Origin: Janthinobacterium sp. B9-8
GTDB taxonomy: Bacteria > Pseudomonadota > Gammaproteobacteria > Burkholderiales > Chitinibacteraceae
DNA: 64,000 nucleotides
Assembly (NCBI RefSeq): GCF_000969645.2
Contig: NZ_CP014222.1
Coordinates: 186,001-250,000, forward strand
Direction of reading: 5' to 3'
Shown here: piece by piece, positions 26,642 through 34,487 of the stretch
How the letters are laid out: the number at the start of each line of letters is the position of its first letter
How positions within the stretch are numbered: position 1 is the stretch's first letter
The notes under the pieces: model-generated
What the model was told of the DNA's origin: nothing
What the model saw: only the letters and a program-made list of their open reading frames with translations
Database searches by the model: none
Program-made: the position numbers and the translations under genes

Positions 26642-27265
26642 ATGCAAATTCGCGAAATCATGCGCTCTTGTCCGGTGATGCCGGTTTTGGTAATCGAGAA
26701 AGTAGAGCATGCAGTTCCATTGGCAAAAGCCTTGGTTGAGGGTGGTATATGTGTGCTTGAAGTGACTTTACGTACCGATGCAGCTTTGGCAGCAGTGCGC
26801 GCCATTGTTGATAACGTACCCGGCGCGATTGTTGGCGTAGGCACTGTAGTGCGCCCAGAGCAATTTGCTGAAGCAAAAGCTGCAGGCGCGGTATTTGCGG
26901 TGACGCCTGGCCTAACACCTAAGCTGGCTGCTGCGGCCCGTGCTGCCGATATCCAATTACTACCCGGTGTAATGACCCCATCTGAAGCAATCGCTGCTTT
27001 GGAAGAAGGTTTTGATGCCTTAAAACTATTCCCAGCTGAGCAGGCCGGTAGCATCGGCATGCTGAAAGCAATGGGCGGCCCATTGCCACAAATCTTATTC
27101 TGCCCAACTGGCGGTGTAAGCCCAGAATCTGCGCCTAAACTCTTGGCGATGCCTAATGTAGGTTGTGTAGGTGGCTCATGGCTGGCACCAAAAGAAATGG
27201 TTGCGGCAGGTGATTGGGCAGGGATTACCGCCCTGGCTCGTGCTGCAGCAGCATTTAGAAAGTAA
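26642..27265 (+). CDS. eda: KDPG aldolase (2-dehydro-3-deoxy-phosphogluconate aldolase)
   Basis: A 207-residue class I aldolase cleaving KDPG into pyruvate and glyceraldehyde-3-phosphate. The TIM-barrel family motifs are clear: catalytic Glu in LEVTLRTDAAL (about 39-49), GVGTVVRPEQ (about 66), the Schiff-base Lys in EGFDALKLFPAEQAG (about 134) and the phosphate-binding CPTGGVSPE (about 160). It lies 149 bases after edd on the same strand and completes the Entner-Doudoroff route. Confidence 0.97.
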   Translation: MQIREIMRSCPVMPVLVIEKVEHAVPLAKALVEGGICVLEVTLRTDAALAAVRAIVDNVPGAIVGVGTVVRPEQFAEAKAAGAVFAVTPGLTPKLAAAARAADIQLLPGVMTPSEAIAALEEGFDALKLFPAEQAGSIGMLKAMGGPLPQILFCPTGGVSPESAPKLLAMPNVGCVGGSWLAPKEMVAAGDWAGITALARAAAAFRK

Positions 27266-27447
27266 TTAAATTGTAAGGTGGGTACAAAAACTTGCTCACT
27301 CTAAGATTTAAATCAATATTTCATTATTTATAGGGAATAGCCATATCGTCAGCAAGACGACAGTTGGGTATTCTTTGTATTCAATTTTTTTATGCGCGGC
27401 TCTGTAGCGAGCGCGTTTTTTCTGAACTCTCTGAGGAGCACCAGGCA

Positions 27448-28464
27448 ATGGCAGCAATTCGTATCGCAATTAACGGCTACGGTCGTATCGGTCGCAATGT
27501 ACTGCGCGCTTTGTATGAGTCTGGCCGTACTGATGAATTCCAAATCGTAGCAATTAACGATCTGGGCGACGCTAAGACCAATGCTCACCTGACTCAATAC
27601 GATACCGTGCACGGCAAATTTGCTGGCAAAGTATCGGTTGATGGCGAGTTCATGGTTGTAAACGGCGACAAAATTCGCGTTTGTGCTCAGCGCAATCCAG
27701 CTGATCTGCCATGGGCAGAAATCGGCGTTGATGTGGTGATGGAATGTACTGGCTTCTTCGCTAGCAAAGCAAAGGCTTCGGCTCACATCACTGCTGGCGC
27801 GAAAAAAGTCATTATCTCCGCGCCTGGTGGTAATGATGTCGATGCAACCATCGTGTTCGGTGTAAACCACGACACGCTGAAAGCAAGCGACACCGTTATT
27901 TCTAACGCCTCATGCACAACCAACTGCCTTGCGCCGCTGGTTAAGCCATTGAACGATAAAATTGGTCTGGTTTCAGGCTTGATGACCACGATCCATAGCT
28001 ACACCAACGATCAAGTACTGACAGACGTTTATCATGAAGACTTGCGTCGCGCTCGTTCAGCAACGCATTCGATGATCCCAACTAAAACCGGCGCTGCTGC
28101 TGCGGTTGCACTGGTATTACCAGAGCTGAAAGGTAAGCTAGATGGTTTCGCTGTTCGCGTACCAACGATCAATGTGTCCTTGGTTGATCTGACTTTCACT
28201 GCTGCTCGTGAGACAACAGTTGAAGAAATCAACCAGATCATGAAAGAAGCGTCCGAAGGCCCAATGAAAGGCGTGTTGAACTACAACGACCTGCCATTGG
28301 TATCAATCGACTTTAACCATGACCCAGCATCCTCTACCTATGAAGCATCGCAAACTAAGGTTTCCGGTGGTACTTTGGTGAAAGTGCTGTCTTGGTACGA
28401 TAACGAGTGGGGCTTCTCTAACCGTATGCTCGATACCACTAAGGCATTGTGGAACGCTAAATAA
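27448..28464 (+). CDS. gap: Glyceraldehyde-3-phosphate dehydrogenase, type I
   Basis: A 338-residue GAPDH oxidising glyceraldehyde-3-phosphate to 1,3-bisphosphoglycerate. The nucleotide-binding [13 protein letters not shown] begins at residue 10. The active-site Cys is in [12 protein letters not shown] (about residue 156) with the partner His in [10 protein letters not shown], and the C-terminal [14 protein letters not shown] is intact. I start at the ATG at 27448, preceded by GAGGAG, because the protein then begins with the family's normal [15 protein letters not shown]; the frame is open further upstream but that part is not family-like. It lies on the same strand as eda. Confidence 0.97.
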   Translation: MAAIRIAINGYGRIGRNVLRALYESGRTDEFQIVAINDLGDAKTNAHLTQYDTVHGKFAGKVSVDGEFMVVNGDKIRVCAQRNPADLPWAEIGVDVVMECTGFFASKAKASAHITAGAKKVIISAPGGNDVDATIVFGVNHDTLKASDTVISNASCTTNCLAPLVKPLNDKIGLVSGLMTTIHSYTNDQVLTDVYHEDLRRARSATHSMIPTKTGAAAAVALVLPELKGKLDGFAVRVPTINVSLVDLTFTAARETTVEEINQIMKEASEGPMKGVLNYNDLPLVSIDFNHDPASSTYEASQTKVSGGTLVKVLSWYDNEWGFSNRMLDTTKALWNAK

Positions 28465-28493
28465 GCACACTTCTTTAGCTTAAGCCCGGTTTC

Positions 28494-28527
28494 AAAAAAT
28501 ACCCGCAGCAATGCGGGTATTTTTTTG
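28494..28527 (+). terminator. Terminator after gap
   Basis: ATACCCGC (28499-28506) pairs with GCGGGTAT (28513-28520) around AGCAAT and is followed by a run of seven T. Confidence 0.9.
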
Positions 28528-28788
28528 CCTGCTGGTTTCTTGGATCGTGGGCTAGCGCCTTTGGCCGCTCTAAAGCATGGGCGCCTTATACAGCCCTTAT
28601 TTCGCGGCGTTGGAGGCTTTTTTAGGGCTTCTTGGCGGAAGAAGTGATTGGTCAGACCCATTGGATGCTCTGTGCGGTCTTAGTGTGATTAGGTATGTTT
28701 TTTTGCGGTGGGCTGGAGTGAAAGTCAGCAAGGTGTGGCCCAATAAATTAAAACTGAGTATTTTATGTGTCAGTTTTTAAGCAAAAAC

Positions 28789-28810
28789 CATGTTGCAAAT
28801 GTGCAACATG
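28789..28810. promoter_or_regulatory. TTGCA palindrome upstream of porin 1
   Basis: CATGTTGCA (28789-28797) and its exact inverse TGCAACATG (28802-28810) are separated by AATG. Related TTGCA boxes occur before the second porin (30571, 30591, 30612), followed in both places by a similar AATACTCTTG / AGTATTCTTG segment. This suggests a shared regulator. Confidence 0.4.
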
Positions 28811-29280
28811 AATACTCTTGATCCCTGTTTTACTGCTGATTTACTGGCAGATCCTGATGCTTTTTTTGTTGTTTGATTGATCGTGTCAGGGAAAATAATT
28901 ATGAGGATGTTAAATGACAATTGAATATTTTATTCAATTTTGTCAATTTACTTATCTTATTTTTAATAGTAAAAAAGTTAAATATTTACTTGTTTTATAT
29001 ATTAATATTTACCACATTTATATTTTGTTTTAATGTATTTTTGCGCTCGATTATTAAGATATAAAGTGTATTACTTAGTGTATGCCAAATAGATACTGTG
29101 TTGGTATTTTTACGTATGCGGGTTTGGTATTTTTACAGCAGAACAAAATTTATCGCTGTGGTTATATACGGGCTTCGGAGCACTTAGCTCGCTTGATTTT
29201 TATTAAGTAGATTCAGTTTTTTTACTGAGTTGGCTTTAAATAAAATGCGCTGCTGAGTGGTCTTTCAAATCCTATGGATC

Positions 29281-29301
29281 CGAATTCAATTATTGAATTC
29301 G
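29281..29301 (+). promoter_or_regulatory. Perfect stem-loop in the porin 1 leader
   Basis: CGAATTCAAT (29281-29290) and ATTGAATTCG (29292-29301) form a perfect inverted repeat around one base, about 30 bases before the porin ATG. It could be an operator or, in the mRNA, a 5' stem-loop of the sort that stabilises outer-membrane protein messages. Confidence 0.4.
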
Positions 29302-29331
29302 TGGCTCTAAAATTGATAAAGGAATCTCAGT

Positions 29332-30435
29332 ATGTTTAAGCGCGTTCTTATCGCTACTGCCGTATCCGCAATGTTTGCAGCTCCTGCATTCGCCGATGTA
29401 ACCATCAGCGGTTCTGCTGAAATGGACCTGATGTACAAGACTAACCAAGCTGGTACAGATGGTAAGGGTAAAGTTGCTGAAGAAATTGCAGTTATCGTAA
29501 ACGTTGATGGTACTGACAAGCTGGATTCCGGCGATACGCTTAAATGGCGCCTGGCTCAAAAAGTAGCGACTCCAGATCGTTACGACAGCTTTGGTCAACG
29601 TGAAGCTTGGATCGGTTACGAAACTAAGTTCGGTGAAGTTCGCTTCGGTAACCAGTTCTCTAACCAATACCTTGAGTTAGATGGCTTTGCATCTTCAGGT
29701 CAAGGCAACTTGTGGGCTGACTTTGGTTCGCAACAAGTTCAATACGCAAACGGCGTAAGCTACTTCTCACCTAAATTCAGTGGCTTTAGCTTTGCTGGTC
29801 AGTATGATTTGGGTAACGGTCGTAACTCAGCTCGCGCTATGGAATTGACAGCTAACTACACTGGCTACGGTTTCAATGTTGCTGCTGGTGCTTCTGAAGC
29901 CAAAAACGGCAAAAGTGCTTCTTCTAACGCTGCTACATTCGGTGGCGGTGCTAAGGGTTGGGGACACTCAGGTGACTTCACTGTAGGTAGTAATGCAGAA
30001 AACAAACTGCGTACTTACAATATCGATGCTAAGTACAAAACTGGTGCGTTTGATCTAGCTGCTGGTTACAAGCGTAACGAATGGAAGGGCACTGTTAATT
30101 TGGCTGTAGTGGGTCAAAAAACTACAGTTGACCAATTCTTGGTTGCTGCTGGTTACACCATGGGCAAAAACAACTTCAACCTTGGTTATCAGCGTGTGCA
30201 AGACAGCAAGACTGATGGTGCTAAGCGTGATGACGGCATGAACGTAATCAACGCTCAGTACAACTACACACTGTCTAAGAACACAGTTGCATTTGCTCAA
30301 GTTCGTCATCACATGTTAGACACAGCTGGTAAAGCTAGTGTAATGACAGCCGATACACAGCTTGATGGTTTTGCGCTTAACTCAGATAAGAAAAACGCGA
30401 CACGTCTGATGGTAGGTACATGGACAGCGTTCTAA
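29332..30435 (+). CDS. Gram-negative trimeric porin (PorB / Porin_4 type), copy 1
   Basis: A 367-residue outer-membrane porin. Residues 1-21 form a signal peptide ending in AFA, and the mature protein begins DVTISGSAEMDLMY. The body shows alternating beta-strand pattern with GQREAWIGYETKFGEVRFGNQFS (the strand before constriction loop L3). The chain ends in aromatic Phe (MVGTWTAF), the signal for the BAM machinery. This is the 16-strand betaproteobacterial type for diffusion of small solutes. GGA lies 9-11 bases before the ATG. The next gene, 287 bases on, is a paralogue. Confidence 0.93.
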   Translation: MFKRVLIATAVSAMFAAPAFADVTISGSAEMDLMYKTNQAGTDGKGKVAEEIAVIVNVDGTDKLDSGDTLKWRLAQKVATPDRYDSFGQREAWIGYETKFGEVRFGNQFSNQYLELDGFASSGQGNLWADFGSQQVQYANGVSYFSPKFSGFSFAGQYDLGNGRNSARAMELTANYTGYGFNVAAGASEAKNGKSASSNAATFGGGAKGWGHSGDFTVGSNAENKLRTYNIDAKYKTGAFDLAAGYKRNEWKGTVNLAVVGQKTTVDQFLVAAGYTMGKNNFNLGYQRVQDSKTDGAKRDDGMNVINAQYNYTLSKNTVAFAQVRHHMLDTAGKASVMTADTQLDGFALNSDKKNATRLMVGTWTAF

Positions 30436-30498
30436 TTTAGAACCTGACCTAAAAGTGAAAAGCTGGCATTTTATGTTGGCTTAGCACTTTAAAAGCTA

Positions 30499-30534
30499 AA
30501 AAAACGCCACGATGCACATCGTGGCGTTTTTTTG
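30499..30534 (+). terminator. Terminator after porin 1
   Basis: AACGCCACGATG (30503-30514) pairs with CATCGTGGCGTT (30517-30528) and is followed by seven T. Confidence 0.92.
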
Positions 30535-30570
30535 TGTGCGCTAGCATTTACGCCATTCTCTCGGGGGCTG

Positions 30571-30620
30571 TGTTGCATTTGGACCACACAATGTTGCAGA
30601 TACGCGACGCAATATTGCAT
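30571..30620 (+). promoter_or_regulatory. TTGCA box cluster upstream of porin 2
   Basis: TGTTGCATT (30571), ATGTTGCAG (30591) and ATATTGCAT (30612) are spaced 20-21 bases apart, about two helical turns, roughly 100-150 bases before the porin 2 start. This matches the TTGCA palindrome before porin 1. Likely binding sites for an unidentified common regulator. Confidence 0.4.
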
Positions 30621-30722
30621 GGGTTTGTACCTATTGAGTATTCTTGTTTCGTAACACAAGCGAATACGCCTTGATGTACTGAAGTTAAAAAAACCATATT
30701 CCCTTTTAGAGAGAGATGAATA

Positions 30723-31742
30723 ATGTTTAAACGTGCTCTGATCGTTGCTGCTGTTGCAGCTGCATGCTCAGCTTCTGCTTACGCAGAAGTTACTATTAGT
30801 GGTTCTGCTGAACTGGATGTAATGTATTACACAAACCAAACTGCTGATGGTAAGGGTAAGTTTGCGATTGATACTCCTGTTGTGCTGAACTTTGATGGTG
30901 TGGATAAGTGGGATAACGGTATGTCCACTATCTGGCGCATTTCTCAAAAGCCAGGCCCTGGCGGTAGTGATAAAGCAACAGCTCCAGCGGCTTTTGGTAC
31001 TCGTGAGGCTTATATTGGCGTTAAGGGTAACTTGGGTTCGGTTAAGTTCGGTCGTATATTCCAAGCAACTTACTTACAAAAAGACTGGCCATATTTGACT
31101 GATGGTTCGGGTAACACTGGGCAAGATCGTGGTGTGACTGATGCTGCGTTCTGGGATAATGCTGTTGGTTATGAAGGCTCTTTCGGTGCTGTAAATGTAT
31201 TTGCATCTGCTGATCTGGGTACTGGCTTTACAGATAAACGTAACGGTACGCAAGGTTACGAGTTGGGCGGTGGAGCGAAGTTTGGTGCATTTCACGTAGA
31301 TGCTTCTTACCTTGCTAAGAAAAATGGCACTGCTGCAGTAAGTGCTAGTGGCTATGACAGTACATTCTTTGTTGGTGCACGTGGTGCATTTGGCCCAGTT
31401 ACATTATCTTTGGATTGGGCGCACGACAAGTATGATCGCACCGATGTAAAAGAAGATGCTATTCATGGTAAGGTTGGATACAACTTCAATGACAAACTGT
31501 CTTTGAACGCGGGCTGGACTCACATCAAGGATAATGGTGGTGGAGATAATAAAGCGGACCAGTTAAGCACTCAGCTTGGTTATAATGTTTCTAAGAACAC
31601 GATGGCTTTTGTACAGTATCGTTATATTAAGCTAGGTGATGCAGGTAAAAACCCAGTTGGCTTTACTTACCAAGCACAGGGAATGGCAGGTAATAAAGAC
31701 AGCATGCAGCGTTTGGTTGTTGGTACATGGACAGGTTTCTAG
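30723..31742 (+). CDS. Gram-negative trimeric porin, copy 2
   Basis: A 339-residue paralogue of the preceding porin. The signal peptide ends in AYA, the mature start is EVTISGSAELDVMYYTN, FGTREAYIGVKGNLGSVKFGR precedes the loop 3 region, and the C-terminus is LVVGTWTGF with the BAM-recognised Phe. It differs from copy 1 through the extracellular loops and is shorter by 28 residues, so substrate preference may differ. It has its own terminators on both sides and so is likely an independent unit. The tandem arrangement suggests an old duplication. Confidence 0.93.
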   Translation: MFKRALIVAAVAAACSASAYAEVTISGSAELDVMYYTNQTADGKGKFAIDTPVVLNFDGVDKWDNGMSTIWRISQKPGPGGSDKATAPAAFGTREAYIGVKGNLGSVKFGRIFQATYLQKDWPYLTDGSGNTGQDRGVTDAAFWDNAVGYEGSFGAVNVFASADLGTGFTDKRNGTQGYELGGGAKFGAFHVDASYLAKKNGTAAVSASGYDSTFFVGARGAFGPVTLSLDWAHDKYDRTDVKEDAIHGKVGYNFNDKLSLNAGWTHIKDNGGGDNKADQLSTQLGYNVSKNTMAFVQYRYIKLGDAGKNPVGFTYQAQGMAGNKDSMQRLVVGTWTGF

Positions 31743-31769
31743 TCGTTTAATTACATATTTAAACGAAAT

Positions 31770-31797
31770 AAAAAACCCCACTTTGGTGGGGTTTTTT
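31770..31797 (+). terminator. Terminator after porin 2
   Basis: AACCCCAC (31774-31781) pairs with GTGGGGTT (31786-31793) around TTTG, with A and T runs on either side. Confidence 0.9.
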
Positions 31798-31884
31798 GCG
31801 CTAGTGCTGTTTATTATTTGAGGGTGGGGTTTTTGAGCGCCCACAACATGATTGAGCGCGTTTATTTTTTGTGGTTTTAAAACG

Positions 31885-31918
31885 AATAAAGCCCCTGATT
31901 TTCATCAGGGGCTTTATT
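31885..31918 (-). terminator. Terminator after tRNA-Ser
   Basis: CCCCTGAT (31892-31899) pairs with ATCAGGGG (31904-31911), extended by AAAG/CTTT. On the minus strand it directly follows the tRNA 3' end and is trailed by T-rich sequence. Confidence 0.8.
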
Positions 31919-31926
31919 TTGAATCC

Positions 31927-32016
31927 TGGCGGAAGCGGTCGGATTCGAACCCACGGAGGACTTGCATCCTCGGCAGTTTTCAAGACTGCTGCCTTAAACC
32001 ACTCGGCCACACTTCC
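31927..32016 (-). tRNA. serT: tRNA-Ser (anticodon UGA)
   Basis: A 90-base class II tRNA on the minus strand with encoded CCA. The acceptor stem is GGAAGTG with CGCTTCC (one G-T), the D-arm is GGCCGAGTGG, the anticodon arm is GCAGTCTTGAAAACTGC with anticodon TGA, a long variable arm follows (GAGGA with TCCTC), and the T-arm holds GGTTCGAATCC. It reads UCA and related serine codons. It is an isolated tRNA with its own terminator. Confidence 0.95.
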
Positions 32017-32122
32017 TTTTGTTCTGTTCTTTTCAAAACAGACAGGAACGCATTATAGCGGAACTTTTGAGGAAGTGTAAACTAAATTGTAAAAATAATT
32101 GCCCGTATATTATTTTGTGCGC

Positions 32123-33640
32123 TTATAGCTTTTCTAAGACGGTAAATTTGGCTAAGACAAAGGTGGGGGTGTGTTCTAGCGCAGGGGATAGGCGGATGCG
32201 ATAGCTTTTGTTCTGGGCCGTAAATTTATACTCTTTATTTTCAGTGTAAATATCATTGGGAATAATAAGGAACCGTGCGGGGTTGCTGCTTGGGCCTTCA
32301 GGGGCATAAATGCATGAGATGCTGTGCTCGGCGAGTAAGGGGGTAAGCTCGACGATTAAAGGGGTTTGTGTCAGTGTTTCTACACCCACGCTGACAAACC
32401 CTTTATGGCTTCGATTGAAACGGCGCACAATGCCAATCGTAAACGGGTGGTTGCTAAGGTTTGCTAACCCTAGCAGCTCTCCAGTTTCAAGCTGGATATC
32501 ACTATGGTAATTTAAGCCAAAGCCGCTGGCGCTCTCATCCCCCAGTTCCCATTTTTCAGCGCTGACATGATCTGCACTTGTTGTTGCTGTTTTCCCTTGC
32601 TGTGACATAAAGGGCAGGATGTTGGGGAGGCCGGTAATCACTCTGATGGATTTATTATTACTTTGTCTTTCATGTTTGCGCACGGGTGTGATGGTGTCTT
32701 TAGACCACAAATTACACAGTGTTTGAAGTAACTCTAAATTAGCTGGAGTTGATGATTCTGCCGGTACGCCAAGCAGCGAGGTGGGTTCACCTTGGCTAAT
32801 TTGTGTGATCAGTTTTTGGATTTGCGTGGTAACAGGATCAGCAGTCCAATAGCGCCAGTTTTCTCCAACCATATCCCGCCGAATGCGTTTAGGTGAGCTG
32901 GTGCCAGTGAGATTGATTGCAAATAAATGTTGGTGTGGTTTGAGCTCTTTTTCTAAGACAATCTCATTGATCCATTTTTTTAGCCAGATGGCGATGAGCT
33001 CAATCTGGGCCGATTGGATTTTTTCAGGGCTAGCCAAAGACAACATCAGTGCTCGCACGTAGACCTGATAGATGCTGATGTTTTCAGCCGCTATTTGTGG
33101 CTTATCAGCAAAATTACTCTGCTCTGCAAATTGATAAAGGCGGTTGAGATTGCGCCAGATATGGTGGTCAATTTCTAAGTGCCGCATATAGGCATATTGT
33201 GCTTGTATCGCGTAGAGCTCCATTGCCCTCAATGTAAATTGCTCAATTTTTTGTGTGGGCACGAACTTTTTTTGGCTGCCTTGTTTAATGCAGCTTAGAT
33301 AGCCTGCTGCCATTTCATGCCAAAAGCTTAAAATGGTGGGCAGCACTTGATGAGATGTGGTGCCTTCTTCAATCAGGCGGCCATGATAGATATCCAGCAG
33401 ATGGCTTTGTAATGGCTGCGCTTTTTCTTCAAGATAAGGTATTGTTTTAAATCGCTCAGTTGCACTTATTTTTGGATTGCTATTGAGCTGTTTCAGCGCT
33501 TTTACAATTTCTATTTGTGCTTGCAAAATATCGCTTTCGGGCAGCTCTTCCATAAATATAGTGGCTGATTTCAGATTAAAAACACCCTCTTGGCTCGCTG
33601 GCTGAAAGAGAGAATTAACAAGGCCTTTGATATCAAACAT
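32123..33640 (-). CDS. Uncharacterised protein with PilZ-like C-terminal motifs
   Basis: A 505-residue soluble protein that I do not recognise by name. The N-terminal 300 residues are mostly helical with no signal peptide or membrane segment. From about residue 319 the sequence has RKHER, then DESASG at about 366. These fit the two PilZ c-di-GMP motifs RxxxR and D/NxSxxG, although the 46-residue gap is longer than usual. A beta-rich C-terminus follows (GELLGLANLS, IGIVRRFN, VGVETL), as in PilZ-type barrels. A c-di-GMP effector role is therefore possible but not shown. It stands alone, beside tRNA-Ser. Confidence 0.6.
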   Translation of the reverse strand: MFDIKGLVNSLFQPASQEGVFNLKSATIFMEELPESDILQAQIEIVKALKQLNSNPKISATERFKTIPYLEEKAQPLQSHLLDIYHGRLIEEGTTSHQVLPTILSFWHEMAAGYLSCIKQGSQKKFVPTQKIEQFTLRAMELYAIQAQYAYMRHLEIDHHIWRNLNRLYQFAEQSNFADKPQIAAENISIYQVYVRALMLSLASPEKIQSAQIELIAIWLKKWINEIVLEKELKPHQHLFAINLTGTSSPKRIRRDMVGENWRYWTADPVTTQIQKLITQISQGEPTSLLGVPAESSTPANLELLQTLCNLWSKDTITPVRKHERQSNNKSIRVITGLPNILPFMSQQGKTATTSADHVSAEKWELGDESASGFGLNYHSDIQLETGELLGLANLSNHPFTIGIVRRFNRSHKGFVSVGVETLTQTPLIVELTPLLAEHSISCIYAPEGPSSNPARFLIIPNDIYTENKEYKFTAQNKSYRIRLSPALEHTPTFVLAKFTVLEKL

Positions 33641-34482
33641 CTGCTGTTCTACCTCGGCACACAGTATGGGTTAAAGAGTTAGATCTATTTTTAGCGTTAA
33701 ATTTTCATCATCGCGTAGTCATCATCTGCTTGGCAGAAATGTGGCATGCTATCTAGTGGCAATGCAATGTAGTCATGCTTATTTAGAGTTTTTGTATCTG
33801 CGATACACAAGTCAGTCAATATGCTAATTAGATTGTTGCTTTAATTGCACGGGCTTTGCCGGAGCAACAAAATAGTGGATGAAATATTTTATATGCGGTC
33901 TGATCATATGGTTAATGGCCGCTATTTTACAGCGTTAGCAAGAAAAGAAGGGCATATCTTGCATCGCTTACCGATTGATGAGCGGAGGTTGTGCGAATGC
34001 TTGGTTTGAGTATAGATAAACTGTGAAAAAGTCGCTCTAGTATAGCGGTAGTGCTTTTAATGGGGTGAGGGCATTACAGGCAATTATTGCCGGTGGCTGA
34101 GTGGTTTTAGTGCTGATCTTATCCTTCTGGTCGCTAGGTATGGGGATCAAGACGCTGTGCTGTGATAAAATCCCCGCCTTTGTGCCCGCGTAGTTTGCAG
34201 CTCACCACTGCTGCTGGCGCATTCGCTTATATCGCTCTTTATGATGCGTTTGCACTGTAATGAGAGCAACAAGATCTGTATGTCGTGTTTGCAACGATGC
34301 ACCGCCCGATAAAGCGGATAAAATATTATTTTCTTATAAAATACAAAGATGTATCTGTAGGCATAAATAAACGGACCAAGATATAAATATTGCAGATGAT
34401 GCATCTGTGCGAAAGCGAGCAAGTGATCATTTTTTTAAAAAAATACAACGATGTATCTGTGTAGCAATAGGGTAAACGGACC
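33641..34482. other. Long intergenic region and leader of ybiT
   Basis: About 840 bases. The first 500 (33641-34140) hold no recognisable gene, hairpin or repeat. A plausible promoter, TGTGATAAAATCCCC, is at about 34160-34175. From about 34338 the leader contains repeats and small reading frames described separately. A 91-codon minus-strand frame (34147-34422) lies across the leader and has no family resemblance. Confidence 0.5.
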
Positions 34483-34487
34483 ATGAT
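34338..34487 (+). promoter_or_regulatory. Repeat-containing leader of ybiT with possible upstream reading frames
   Basis: GATGTATCTGT occurs at 34348 and 34450 and GATGCATCTGT at 34398, about 50 bases apart. The outer two are parts of a longer 45-base imperfect direct repeat ending in AAACGGACCA, which in copy two runs into the ybiT start. Copy one contains the minimal frame ATG TAT CTG TAG (34349). Copy two contains an 11-codon frame starting at 34451 whose TGA overlaps the ybiT ATG. No good ribosome site precedes either frame, so translation is uncertain. Leader frames and attenuators are known for other ABC-F genes. Confidence 0.45.

Larger units (their letters stand above)
28528..29331. 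other. Long AT-rich intergenic region upstream of the first porin
   Basis: About 800 bases without a convincing gene. The first 250 bases are mixed composition. A perfect palindrome (CATGTTGCA, AATG, TGCAACATG) lies at 28789-28810. Bases about 28900-29100 are strongly AT-rich, like an extended promoter with upstream elements. A second perfect palindrome lies at 29281-29301 in the 5' leader. The architecture fits a strongly expressed, multiply regulated outer-membrane protein gene. A 67-codon frame at 28577 has no ribosome site and no recognisable protein. Confidence 0.6.

Noticed and set aside
27349..27870. 173-codon minus-strand frame opposite gap
   Set aside because: Antisense to GAPDH, low-complexity translation and no start signal.
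28577..28780. 67-codon frame between gap and porin 1
   Set aside because: No ribosome site, no conserved motif, and it lies in an intergenic region next to the gap terminator.
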